7,549 bases of DNA from Caldifarciminota bacterium (GCA_027033555.1 JALVLE010000363.1:1-7549), one strand, 5' to 3'; shown: positions 1-6,477, counted from the first letter of the stretch. A program made the numbers and translations. The notes: generated from the letters alone by a model not told the origin.

Positions 1-47
1 TGTGATACACCAAAGGTTAGCGTGAATAAAGTGATTAGTTGAAACAT
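1..47 (-). CDS. Start of an unidentified secreted or membrane protein (cut by left window edge)
   Basis: Only the first 15 or 16 codons are inside the window, so the function cannot be named. Two adjacent ATG codons lie at 50-48 and 47-45. A GGAGG site (60-51 region, minus strand) is about 6 nt from the second ATG, which I prefer as the start, and about 3 nt from the first. The visible peptide reads MFQLITLFTLTFGVS, an uncharged hydrophobic run like the core of a signal peptide or a first membrane helix, although it lacks the usual Lys/Arg near the N-terminus. A near-consensus promoter sits just upstream (102-74), giving a leader of about 20 nt. The gene follows a FecCD/ATPase importer on the same strand, so a binding protein or receptor is possible, but that is a guess. 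The frame has no stop up to the edge. Confidence 0.55.
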   Translation of the reverse strand, partial: MFQLITLFTLTFGVS

Positions 48-68
48 CATTGCCCTCCATTATTTGTT

Positions 69-81
69 GATAAATTTTATC
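69..81. promoter_or_regulatory. Palindrome over the -10 box, candidate operator
   Basis: On the minus strand GATAAA-A-TTTATC is a perfect 6+1+6 inverted repeat that covers the whole -10 hexamer of the left-edge promoter. It is flanked by TTG on one side and CAA on the other, slightly off centre. A protein bound here would block polymerase, so it could be a repressor site. Palindromes of A/T arise easily in A/T-rich promoters, so confidence is limited. Confidence 0.35.
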
Positions 82-102
82 GCAAATAATGACCCATGTC
101 AA
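74..102 (-). promoter_or_regulatory. Sigma-70-type promoter for the left-edge gene
   Basis: On the minus strand a perfect TTGACA (102-97) is followed after exactly 17 bp by TAAAAT (79-74), five of six matches to the -10 consensus. The expected transcription start is near 67, followed by a GGAGG site and ATG at 50 or 47. It is the best promoter match I found in the window, and it supports a real gene at the left edge that is transcribed separately from the importer genes. Confidence 0.75.
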
Positions 103-203
103 CTGGTCTTGGTATATCTTTCGTTTCTAATTGAATTTCAGGTATTTACGATTTTGTAGATTATTCCAAATAACCCCCAGAAGTGACGAAAAATACTACA
201 CCT

Positions 204-229
204 TACTTATAAGTATTTGCGCACAAATA
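204..229. repeat. Two overlapping palindromes downstream of the ABC ATPase gene
   Basis: TACTTATAAGTA (204-215) is a perfect 12-bp palindrome. It shares its last two bases with TATTTG-CGCA-CAAATA (214-229), a 6-bp inverted repeat with a 4-nt centre. They lie 27-52 bp past the ATPase stop codon, in the roughly 200-bp gap before the left-edge gene. No T-run directly follows in the minus direction (the nearest is TTTTT around 190), so this is a weak terminator candidate at best. A protein-binding site is the alternative. I see no coding sequence, tRNA or other recognisable element in the rest of 103-255. Confidence 0.4.
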
Positions 230-255
230 AGTTATGTATATTGGGTTAAAATGGT

Positions 256-1023
256 TCAGAAAGGAAGCAAAAAACCAGTTTTTTCTTGAAAATTAACAGA
301 GAATGTTCTGCTAAAAGCATGTATTAATCCGTCTTTACGCTCTTTTTTGCCATTAAAAACGATTTTCCCGTCTTTAATAAGAATAAACCTGTCAGGATAC
401 GAATAAGTAAACATGAAATCATGAAGCACAGTTATGAGCGTTTTCCCTGAACTTTTAAGGTATCTGAACAACTTTATTGCCCATATTTTATAATTTATAT
501 CAAGGTGGGCAAGGGGTTCATCAAGGATAATAATAGGGGTGTTCTGTGCCAGGATTTTTGCCAGCCTTACTCTCTGCAGCTCTCCCATTGATAGTTCTTT
601 TATCCCTTTATTCAGAAGATTCTTTATGCCGGTTTTCTCAATCGCAGATACAACGTCCTCATGATAATTTTTGGAGTAAAAAGAGGTAAAATCGGTTTTC
701 GCATACGTACCAAGTTTCACAAAGTCAAAGACTTTTATATTGTAAAGTGGGGAAAATTCATGAGTAAGTACGGAAAGTTTGTGTGCGAGCTCTTTTGCGC
801 TGTATTTCTCCTGCTCTTTCCCGTCTATGATGATCCTTCCCTTGTTTTTTTTCCATATTCCTGCAGCCAATTTTACTATGGTAGATTTTCCTGATCCATT
901 GGGACCTGCTATTACTACCCATTCCCCTTTTGGTATAGAAAAAGATACATTTTGGAGTATGGGGTGTTTGCCTATAGAAAAACTTACATTCTGGAAGATT
1001 AATGCCTTATCATATGCTTTCAT
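256..1023 (-). CDS. ABC transporter ATP-binding protein, iron-chelate/cobalamin (FecE/BtuD/FhuC) type
   Basis: This is the cytoplasmic ATPase of an importer, powering the permease encoded just upstream. Its 255 residues match the usual family length. Visible motifs are Walker A GPNGSGKST (40-48), signature LSMGE (144-148), Walker B IIILDEP (164-170), D-loop region LAHLD (171-175) and the switch His in VLHD (His201). The Q-loop is odd: by alignment to the FhuC/BtuD pattern 'AYLPQ', this protein has 'VLTH', with His88 in place of the conserved Gln. The start codon lies inside the permease gene (14-bp overlap) with no clear Shine-Dalgarno site, so translation is probably coupled to the permease. 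The substrate could be a siderophore, haem, cobalamin or another metal chelate; nothing here decides it, and no binding-protein gene is visible. Confidence 0.9.
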   Translation of the reverse strand: MKAYDKALIFQNVSFSIGKHPILQNVSFSIPKGEWVVIAGPNGSGKSTIVKLAAGIWKKNKGRIIIDGKEQEKYSAKELAHKLSVLTHEFSPLYNIKVFDFVKLGTYAKTDFTSFYSKNYHEDVVSAIEKTGIKNLLNKGIKELSMGELQRVRLAKILAQNTPIIILDEPLAHLDINYKIWAIKLFRYLKSSGKTLITVLHDFMFTYSYPDRFILIKDGKIVFNGKKERKDGLIHAFSRTFSVNFQEKTGFLLPF

Positions 1024-1945
1024 AACGCTTTTTAATAAGTATAAAGAAAAAGAATGGGATACCGAACAGAGAGGTTATGCTCCCAATGGGGAGTTCAAAA
1101 CTGAAGAGGGACTTTGCCAGAAGGTCAGAGAAGAGAAGGAAACTCCCGCCTGTGAAAAACAGAAAAGGTAAAAATTGGATATGTTTTTTGCCTGCAAGTT
1201 CCCTTGTTATGTGTGGAACAACGAGTCCTACAAATCCGATCATTCCCGCCATAGCTACTGTGGTTGCAGTGGTGAGCGAGGAGATAAAAAGTATGAGGTG
1301 CTTTATCTTTTCAGGGTTTACACCTGTTACTTTTGCCTCAAGAGGGCCTATTGCTAAAAGATCAAGCTCTCTTGAAAGTGTTATAAGATATAGCTCAAGA
1401 ATAAACCCTATTCCAATGACCATGTAAAACGGAATGAGTTCATTTGAAGCTATCACGATGTTCATGCTGCCAAAAAGCATATAAATAATCTGGTCAAGTG
1501 AAATATTGAGAATGTAGGCCGAAAGGAAAAGAAGACTTGATGCAAAAAGGTTGATAAAAATGCCAGAAAGTATAATAAGCTCAGGGGCTGTGCCCTGTTT
1601 ACCTTTTGATATGCTTATTACAAAAAGAACGCCAAGGAGCGCGAATAAGAATGCAGGCAAAGAGAGAAAGAGGGATGATTTTAAGGGGAGGGCGATACCT
1701 GTTAAATAACCTATGAGAGCTCCTCCAGAAATTCCAACAAGATAGGGTTCTGCCAGGATGTTTTGAGTTACTGTCTGGAGGAGTGCGCCGTTCATTGACA
1801 GGGTAAAGCCGGTAAAGATGCATAAAAGGTAGCGTGTGAATCTCAGGGTTAAGATGTCACCTTCTGCAGAGCCGTTAAAAAGATAAAAATAGGTAAGAAA
1901 AGAAAAAAGCAGTATAAGTAAAATGATAATGGATATTTTTTTCAT
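1010..1945 (-). CDS. FecCD/BtuC-family ABC transporter permease
   Basis: This is the membrane channel subunit of an importer for a metal chelate or cobalamin-like substrate. The 311 residues show about nine or ten hydrophobic segments. Family hallmarks are LRFTRYLL (34-41, usual form LRLPR, with Pro replaced by Thr), the GALLQ (53-57) and LAEPYLVGISGGA (64-76) block, the cytoplasmic coupling region around EAKVTGVNPEKIK (203-215), the IGFVGLVVPHITREL motif (236-250) and a C-terminal ELPIGSITSLFGIPFF segment (284-299). It is somewhat shorter than the usual 330 or so, because the loop between helix 1 and the LRxxR motif is short. It is followed by an overlapping ATPase gene. The start at 1945 is the only early Met, but it has no usable Shine-Dalgarno site and abuts a terminator hairpin. 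The substrate is unknown. Confidence 0.88.
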   Translation of the reverse strand: MKKISIIILLILLFSFLTYFYLFNGSAEGDILTLRFTRYLLCIFTGFTLSMNGALLQTVTQNILAEPYLVGISGGALIGYLTGIALPLKSSLFLSLPAFLFALLGVLFVISISKGKQGTAPELIILSGIFINLFASSLLFLSAYILNISLDQIIYMLFGSMNIVIASNELIPFYMVIGIGFILELYLITLSRELDLLAIGPLEAKVTGVNPEKIKHLILFISSLTTATTVAMAGMIGFVGLVVPHITRELAGKKHIQFLPFLFFTGGSFLLFSDLLAKSLFSFELPIGSITSLFGIPFFFFILIKKRYESI

Positions 1946-1970
1946 AAAAATGGGGGCAAAAGCCCCCTTT
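1946..1970 (-). terminator. Intrinsic terminator after nfnB, abutting the permease start
   Basis: The stem GGGGGC/GCCCCC (1967-1962 with 1957-1952) is perfect, has a TTTT loop on the minus strand, and is followed by A and TTTTT (1951-1946). It begins right behind the nfnB stop codon (1972-1970). On the plus strand the same stem is followed by TTTT, so it could stop transcription both ways. Its T-run ends one base before the permease ATG, which leaves no room for a separate ribosome binding site. Confidence 0.85.
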
Positions 1971-3409
1971 TATTCGGCCTTTAAAAGTTCTTCCCAGATA
2001 TTGGGTTTATCTTTGTTCTGAAGATAATAATCTATATACTTGGCAGCGTCTTTCCCGGCCCCTGCAGCGAGAATAACTGTAGCTGCTCCTGTGACCACGT
2101 CTCCTCCGGCGAATACACCTTTCTTTGTAGTTGCAAAGGTTTTTTGGTTTGCAACCAGTGTGCCCCATCTTTTATGAACTTCAAGCCCCTCTGTGGTCTG
2201 AGCTATAATGGGGGAAGGTATCTGGCCTATTGCAACAATTACCGTATCTACTGGTATCCTGAATTCAGTCCCTTCTATTGGGATGGGCCTTCTTCTTCCT
2301 GACTCATCCGGTTCCCCGAGTTTCATTCGTATAACCTCTACCTCTTTAACCCATCCGTTCTCGTCCCCATGGTATCTAACCGGATTAACAAGAAAATGAA
2401 ACTCTATTCCCTCCTCCATGGCATTCTCAGCCTCTTCTGCTCTTGCTGTCATTTCCTTTTCCGTTCTTCTATAAAGTATCATGACCTTTTTAGCTCCAGC
2501 ACGTAATGCACTTCTCGCTGCATCCATAGCCACATTTCCAGCACCAATTACAGCAACTGTATCTCCTACTTTTATAGGGGTATCGTATTCAGGAAACTTA
2601 TAGGCCCTCATCAGGTTGATCCTTGTAAGAAACTCATTTGCTGAATATATACCAAGCAGATTTTCTCCAGGGATACCCTGAAATCTTGGGAGACCTGCGC
2701 CTGTACCAATAAATACTGCGTCAAATCCGTCTTCCTCCATAAGTTCATCAATTGTTCTTGTTCTCCCTACATAGAAGTTTTTTACAAATTCAACGCCGAG
2801 CTTTTTAATATACTCAACTTCTCTCTTTACAATATCTTTGGGCAACCTGAATTGGGGAATTCCATATACCAGCACTCCACCAAACTCGTGTAAAGATTCA
2901 AAGACAGTAACTTTATAGCCTTTTTGGGCAAGCTGGCTTGCACATACAAGTCCGGCTGGACCTGAACCCACTACGGCGACTTTTTGGGGCTTTTTCTCTT
3001 TTACGGGTTGTACCTTAATCTCTCCTGTCTTTGCTTCATAGTCTGCAACAAATCTTTCAAGTCTCCCTATGGAAATTGGATCAAACTTCCGTCCCATTAC
3101 GCAGGAGCCTTCGCACTGGTCTTCCTGTGGACAGACGCGACCACATACTGCTGGAAGGGGATTGTCCTGTTTAATAATGCGAACAGCCGCAAGAAAATCA
3201 CCTTCCTGTATTTTCTTGATAAATGCCGGAATGTCAATATGAACCGGGCATGCAGGAACACAGGTTGGCTTGGGGCATATAAGACATCTTTCTGCTTCTT
3301 TCATTGCTTCTTCCGCTGTATAACCGAGTGCGACTTCGTCAAAGCTCTTTATTCTTTCCTCAACAGGCCTTTTGGCCATTTCAACGGCTTTTGGTTTAAT
3401 TCTACCCAT
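1970..3409 (-). CDS. nfnB: NADH-dependent reduced ferredoxin:NADP+ oxidoreductase, subunit B (NfnB)
   Basis: This is the large subunit of the cytoplasmic electron-bifurcating transhydrogenase NfnAB, which couples NADPH oxidation to NAD+ and ferredoxin reduction and is reversible. The 479 residues belong to the GltD (glutamate synthase small subunit) fold. An N-terminal cysteine region should bind two [4Fe-4S] clusters: C42-x2-C45-x4-C50-x3-C54 and C89-x3-C93-x5-C99-x3-C103. Glu96 lies in the second set, where as I recall NfnB uses a Glu ligand for one cluster. The FAD motif is VVGSGPAG (146-153) and the NADPH motif is GAGNVAMDAARS (289-300), followed by YRR (313-315), whose arginines typically contact the NADPH phosphate. 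AIGQ and the C-terminal AGGD stretch complete the FAD site. The start overlaps the nfnA stop by 8 bp (ATGGGTAG), with AAGGAG 10 nt upstream. A stand-alone GltD-like protein is the alternative, but the adjacent nfnA makes NfnB much likelier. Confidence 0.93.
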   Translation of the reverse strand: MGRIKPKAVEMAKRPVEERIKSFDEVALGYTAEEAMKEAERCLICPKPTCVPACPVHIDIPAFIKKIQEGDFLAAVRIIKQDNPLPAVCGRVCPQEDQCEGSCVMGRKFDPISIGRLERFVADYEAKTGEIKVQPVKEKKPQKVAVVGSGPAGLVCASQLAQKGYKVTVFESLHEFGGVLVYGIPQFRLPKDIVKREVEYIKKLGVEFVKNFYVGRTRTIDELMEEDGFDAVFIGTGAGLPRFQGIPGENLLGIYSANEFLTRINLMRAYKFPEYDTPIKVGDTVAVIGAGNVAMDAARSALRAGAKKVMILYRRTEKEMTARAEEAENAMEEGIEFHFLVNPVRYHGDENGWVKEVEVIRMKLGEPDESGRRRPIPIEGTEFRIPVDTVIVAIGQIPSPIIAQTTEGLEVHKRWGTLVANQKTFATTKKGVFAGGDVVTGAATVILAAGAGKDAAKYIDYYLQNKDKPNIWEELLKAE

Positions 3410-4244
3410 TTTGGTTCAGCTCCTTTTCAAACTTTTCAAGTGATTCCTGCTCTTCTTTTCTGTACATTTTCAGTCTTTTCATGAGAAGGTCAAAGTTTAC
3501 TTCGTGGGCGTCAAAGTCAGGGCCATCTACGCAGGCAAACTTTGTTTTCCCTCCCACTTCCACTCTGCATGCGCCGCACATCCCTGTGCCGTCAACCATT
3601 ATTGGGTTTAAACTCACAATGGTTTTTATTCCATGCTCTTTAGTAAGCTTTGCTACATTCGCCATCATTATAACAGGCCCTACAGCAAATACCCTGTCAA
3701 TCTTCACGCCCTTTTCAATAAGCTGCTTTAGCATATCGGTTACAAAGCCCTTAAGTCCCTTTGAACCGTCGTCAGTTGTAACAAGGTATTCATCAGCAAT
3801 ACTGGAAAGATCCTTTTCAAGAAGCAGGAGATCCTTGTTCCTTGCCCCATTAATAACGATTACGTGGTTACCGGCTTTTTTGTATGCCACCACCATCGGA
3901 TAGAGCACTGCCGTGCCAAATCCTCCCCCTATGAGAACAACAGTGCCAAAATTGTCAATCTCAGATGGCATACCAAGGGGCCCAAGAAAGTCTGCAAGTT
4001 CGTCTCCTTCATTTAAAAGAGAGAGGTGTTTTGTTGTTTTCCCCACAACCTGAAAGATAATTGTTATCTGGCCCTTTTCTTTATCGGCTTTTGATATTGT
4101 GAGCGGGATCCTCTCTCCCTTTTCGTGTACCCTGAGCACAATAAATTGGCCAGGCTTTGCATTTTTTGCCACATGTGGGGCATCTATAATCATTCTATAA
4201 GCTCCAGGCCCCACCTGTTCCTTAAATAAAATTTTATACCCCAT
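3402..4244 (-). CDS. nfnA: NADH-dependent reduced ferredoxin:NADP+ oxidoreductase, subunit A (NfnA)
   Basis: This is the small subunit of NfnAB, carrying FAD, the NAD(H) site and a [2Fe-2S] cluster. Its 280 residues are normal for the family, which is often annotated as sulfide dehydrogenase or dihydroorotate dehydrogenase electron-transfer subunit. In order: an FAD-binding beta barrel with RIPLTIS (45-51), a nucleotide-binding domain with LIGGGFGTA (104-112), and a C-terminal cluster segment with Cys223, Cys226 and Cys238 in MCGACRVEV...FACVDGPDFDAH. Asp218 in MVDGTGMCGAC is a candidate for the fourth, non-cysteine ligand known in NfnA. The charged tail (260-280) is probably helical. The start at 4244 has GGAG 9 nt upstream. 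The gene lies 62 bp after arsR and overlaps nfnB by 8 bp, consistent with one arsR-nfnA-nfnB transcript and coupled translation of the two subunits. Confidence 0.93.
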   Translation of the reverse strand: MGYKILFKEQVGPGAYRMIIDAPHVAKNAKPGQFIVLRVHEKGERIPLTISKADKEKGQITIIFQVVGKTTKHLSLLNEGDELADFLGPLGMPSEIDNFGTVVLIGGGFGTAVLYPMVVAYKKAGNHVIVINGARNKDLLLLEKDLSSIADEYLVTTDDGSKGLKGFVTDMLKQLIEKGVKIDRVFAVGPVIMMANVAKLTKEHGIKTIVSLNPIMVDGTGMCGACRVEVGGKTKFACVDGPDFDAHEVNFDLLMKRLKMYRKEEQESLEKFEKELNQNG

Positions 4245-4306
4245 TCAAAAACACTCCGTTTTTGTTTTGTTCTGGAAACAGCTTAATTGGTAAGTTTTTA
4301 CAGGAT

Positions 4307-4630
4307 TTATTTGCCGAGTTTTCTCAGCACCTGTTTTTCCTTTCTTCTTACTATCTCTGTTGCTATATCCAGCAATTTGAAAATGTCTGGGTCTGCTATG
4401 CGATAGATGACATTTACTCCTTCTTTTCTGGACGCTATAATGCCTGCACTTTTCAGTATGGAAAGATGACGTGAGACTGCGGACTGATCTATTCCCAGCT
4501 CGGGAATTATTTCTGATGCCTTTTTCTCTCCTTCCTTTAGAATTTCTATTATCCTTATCCTTCTTCCGCAAGAGAGCGCCGAAAATATATATTTCCTCGG
4601 GTCTTCCAGGTCTTTTACGTACTTTTTCAT
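4307..4630 (-). CDS. ArsR-family winged-helix transcriptional regulator
   Basis: This 107-residue protein has the ArsR/SmtB fold. A first helix region (about 10-33) carries FSALSCGRRIRIIEIL, in place of the common 'ALSDPTRLRIL'. Helix KASEIIPEL (37-45) precedes recognition helix DQSAVSRHLSILKSAGI (48-64), and a beta wing SRKEGVNVIYRI (67-78) and a basic C-terminal helix follow. The metal-sensing cysteine motif of arsenic or cadmium sensors (ELCVCDL type) is absent and Cys21 is the only cysteine, so it is not a classical metal sensor and its signal is unknown. An excellent GGAGGAG site lies 3-5 nt before the ATG. A promoter lies directly upstream and nfnAB directly downstream, so the natural inference is that it controls itself and nfnAB, and possibly the upstream redox operon. 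The target is not proven by the sequence. Confidence 0.88.
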   Translation of the reverse strand: MKKYVKDLEDPRKYIFSALSCGRRIRIIEILKEGEKKASEIIPELGIDQSAVSRHLSILKSAGIIASRKEGVNVIYRIADPDIFKLLDIATEIVRRKEKQVLRKLGK

Positions 4631-4644
4631 GATCTCCTCCCGTT

Positions 4645-4702
4645 TGTCTCTGACAGTCTAATAATTTAATGCATAAAGGAGTAAATGTCAAGTTTTGCAT
4701 AA
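4645..4702. promoter_or_regulatory. Repeats around the arsR promoter, candidate operator
   Basis: Two direct copies of TTATGCA (minus strand, 4702-4696 and 4676-4670) lie 26 bp apart, on either side of the -35 box. The second forms a near-palindrome (TTTATGCATTAAA) in the spacer and -10. A small inverted repeat TGTC-AGA-GACA (4655-4645) lies at the predicted transcription start. Any of these could be the binding site of the adjacent ArsR-type protein. None matches an operator I know. Confidence 0.3.
4663..4691 (-). promoter_or_regulatory. Sigma-70-type promoter of the arsR-nfnA-nfnB unit
   Basis: On the minus strand a perfect TTGACA (4691-4686) is followed after 17 bp by TAAATT (4668-4663), a four-of-six match to the -10 box. 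The start would fall near 4656, with about 25 nt of leader before the arsR ATG. The -35 begins only 13 bp after the stop codon of the upstream gene. No terminator hairpin separates them, so read-through from the upstream operon is also likely. Confidence 0.6.
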
Positions 4703-4704
4703 GT

Positions 4705-6477
4705 CTAATTCTTTATTCCAAGGAATTTTATAATGCCGAGAGCTGCTTTTCTCCCGTCAGCTATAGCACTTATAGCATCCGCTCGTGGGTTTACTATATC
4801 ACCGCCTGCAAACACACCTTCCACATCAGTCATCATATTTTTATCCACTATAATGTGGTTCATTCTCTTATCAAATCTAAATTTGTTTTTCCAGTCATCC
4901 GGAAGTAAACTCCAGTCCGGTTGCTGTCCAATGGCCATTATCACTGTGTCCACTTCCCACTCCATGATATTGTCCATTTTGGGAACAGGTTTGGGTCTCT
5001 TTGCGCCTTCTTCCTGTACCATCTCTGTTTCTACGTATTTAACCTTTACTATTTTACCCTTTTTATCTCTCACTATTTCAACAGGAAGCGTCTGAGTAAG
5101 AAATTTAACTCCTTCTGCCTCTGCTTCGTGTTTTTCCTCCAAAGATGCGGGCATGTCAATGTATCTTCTTCTGTAAGAGAGTAATACCTTATCCGCACCA
5201 AGTCGTAAGGCGGTTCTTGAAGCATCCATTGCAACATCCCCTCCACCCACAACAAGCACTTTTTTGCCTATTTTTACCTTCTTACCCAGATTAACATCTC
5301 GCAGAAGGGTGGCTGCATCAAATACTCCCTCACCTTCTTCACCGGGAATACCCATTTTCCTGCCTACGTGATATCCTATGCCGATGAACACAGCATCGTA
5401 TGAGTTTTTGAGCTCCTGGAATGAGATATCTTTACCCACACGCACCCCAAATTTAAATTCAACTCCCTGCTTTTTAATGAACTCTATCTCCTTATTAAGA
5501 ATTGAGTCAGGCAGACGGTATCTGGGTATGCCCAATTTTAGCATACCACCTGCAACTTCCTGTGCCTCATAAATCACAGCATCTATTCCGGCTCTTCTTA
5601 AATAAAATGCGCAGGAGAGGCTTGCAGGACCTGCTCCGATGAGGGCCACTTTCTTTCCTGTCTTCCTCGTGGATATTCCTACGACTTTTTCATAGTCAGA
5701 AACCTGCCCTGCTGCAAATCCCTTGAGATAACGGATCTGAACAGCCTGACCTCTGTTGTGATAAACACATGCATCTTCGCATCTATGAGTACATATTGTG
5801 CCACATACTTCCGGAAGAGGGTTGTTGATAAACATCCATTCCACGGATTTTTCGTAATTTTTATGGAATATGGCGTTGATGTATTCTGGAATATACATAC
5901 CTGTGGGACATCCTTGGACGCATAGAGCGCACCCAAGACATCTTATAGCCTCAAACACAGCTTGTTCTTCGGAGAAGCCCTTGAGTACCCATTCAAAGTC
6001 TCTCTTTCTCTCTTCAGGGTCTCTTTCGGGCATTTCTACACGCTCAAAATCAAGGAGTGATGTTTCAGGTGTGGATTCCCATCCTGTGCCAGGTCCTGAG
6101 TCGCGTCTTAAGTTGGGAATAAAGGTAAAATCCTCAACATTGGGTGAGATTATTTCATATTCTGTGGAGAGTTTAAGAGAGCCTGTTGGACATACATCAA
6201 CGCACTGGCCACAGAATGAGCATCTGCCATAATCAACCTTTGGTCTCAGATTTGTGGCACCCATTTTTGGTTTTAGGGTGGGAATTTCTACCATTTCAAT
6301 TGCCTGACAGGTGCATATTTTGGCACAATTCCCGCATCCCACGCATTTTTCCCAGTCATTTACGTGAATCCCTCTATATCTTTTTGCAGGTTCCTTCTTT
6401 TCATAAGGAACCCGCACAGTATGTGGTTTCCTTACCAGAAATTTCAGAGCATCAAAAAACTTGAGATTCATTCCCAT
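4705..6477 (-). CDS. GltD/NfnB-type NAD(P)H flavoprotein with extra N-terminal 2x[4Fe-4S] ferredoxin domain
   Basis: This 590-residue cytoplasmic oxidoreductase is about 110 residues longer than a typical GltD or NfnB. The N-terminus holds two ferredoxin-like clusters: C45-x2-C48-x2-C51-x3-C55 and C86-x2-C89-x2-C92-x3-C96-Pro. A linker (about 100-165) leads to the GltD-type cysteine region C180-x2-C183-x2-C186-x3-C190 and C225-x3-C229-x3-C233-x3-C237. FAD motif LIGAGPAS (279-286), NAD(P)H motif GGGDVAMDASRTALRLGA (411-428), YRRR (435-438) and the C-terminal AGGD (557-560) follow. It lies 7 bp after the MbxL-like gene, so the two should be co-transcribed. I infer that it links NAD(P)H to the membrane complex or ferredoxin. 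As I recall, Thermotoga has a similar gene beside its mbx-like cluster. A glutamate synthase subunit is unlikely, with no large subunit beside it. AGGTGA lies 3 nt before the ATG at 6477 but 9 nt before a second ATG at 6471, so translation may begin at Met3. Confidence 0.88.
   Translation of the reverse strand: MGMNLKFFDALKFLVRKPHTVRVPYEKKEPAKRYRGIHVNDWEKCVGCGNCAKICTCQAIEMVEIPTLKPKMGATNLRPKVDYGRCSFCGQCVDVCPTGSLKLSTEYEIISPNVEDFTFIPNLRRDSGPGTGWESTPETSLLDFERVEMPERDPEERKRDFEWVLKGFSEEQAVFEAIRCLGCALCVQGCPTGMYIPEYINAIFHKNYEKSVEWMFINNPLPEVCGTICTHRCEDACVYHNRGQAVQIRYLKGFAAGQVSDYEKVVGISTRKTGKKVALIGAGPASLSCAFYLRRAGIDAVIYEAQEVAGGMLKLGIPRYRLPDSILNKEIEFIKKQGVEFKFGVRVGKDISFQELKNSYDAVFIGIGYHVGRKMGIPGEEGEGVFDAATLLRDVNLGKKVKIGKKVLVVGGGDVAMDASRTALRLGADKVLLSYRRRYIDMPASLEEKHEAEAEGVKFLTQTLPVEIVRDKKGKIVKVKYVETEMVQEEGAKRPKPVPKMDNIMEWEVDTVIMAIGQQPDWSLLPDDWKNKFRFDKRMNHIIVDKNMMTDVEGVFAGGDIVNPRADAISAIADGRKAALGIIKFLGIKN

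Noticed and set aside
103..255. Possible riboswitch or small RNA in the gap before the left-edge gene
   Set aside because: The promoter for the left-edge gene is at 102-74, so 103-255 would not be in its leader. Apart from the two palindromes I found no recognisable conserved RNA fold.
779..1171. Plus-strand open frame of 130 codons opposite the ATPase and permease
   Set aside because: It spans two confirmed minus-strand genes and resembles no family. It is a shadow frame.
2984..3484. 166-codon plus-strand open frame opposite nfnB and nfnA
   Set aside because: It lies antisense to the conserved N-terminal cysteine region of NfnB. Its Cys/Phe-rich composition is what the complement of that region gives, with no promoter or ribosome site seen.
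3481..3903. Plus-strand open frame of 140 codons opposite nfnA
   Set aside because: It is Ser/Thr/Pro-rich, typical of a reverse-complement shadow of a conserved gene.
4245..4700. 151-codon minus-strand open frame covering arsR in another frame
   Set aside because: It overlaps the well-supported ArsR gene, has no recognisable domain, is rich in Lys/Arg/Ser as out-of-frame translations often are, and begins upstream of the predicted transcription start.
4733..5095. Plus-strand open frame of 120 codons opposite the 590-residue gene
   Set aside because: It is antisense to the conserved C-terminal FAD-binding segment, with no independent signals.
4705..6477. Annotation as glutamate synthase small subunit
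   Set aside because: No large subunit gene is adjacent, two extra ferredoxin clusters are present, and the gene sits in an operon with an MbxL-like subunit.
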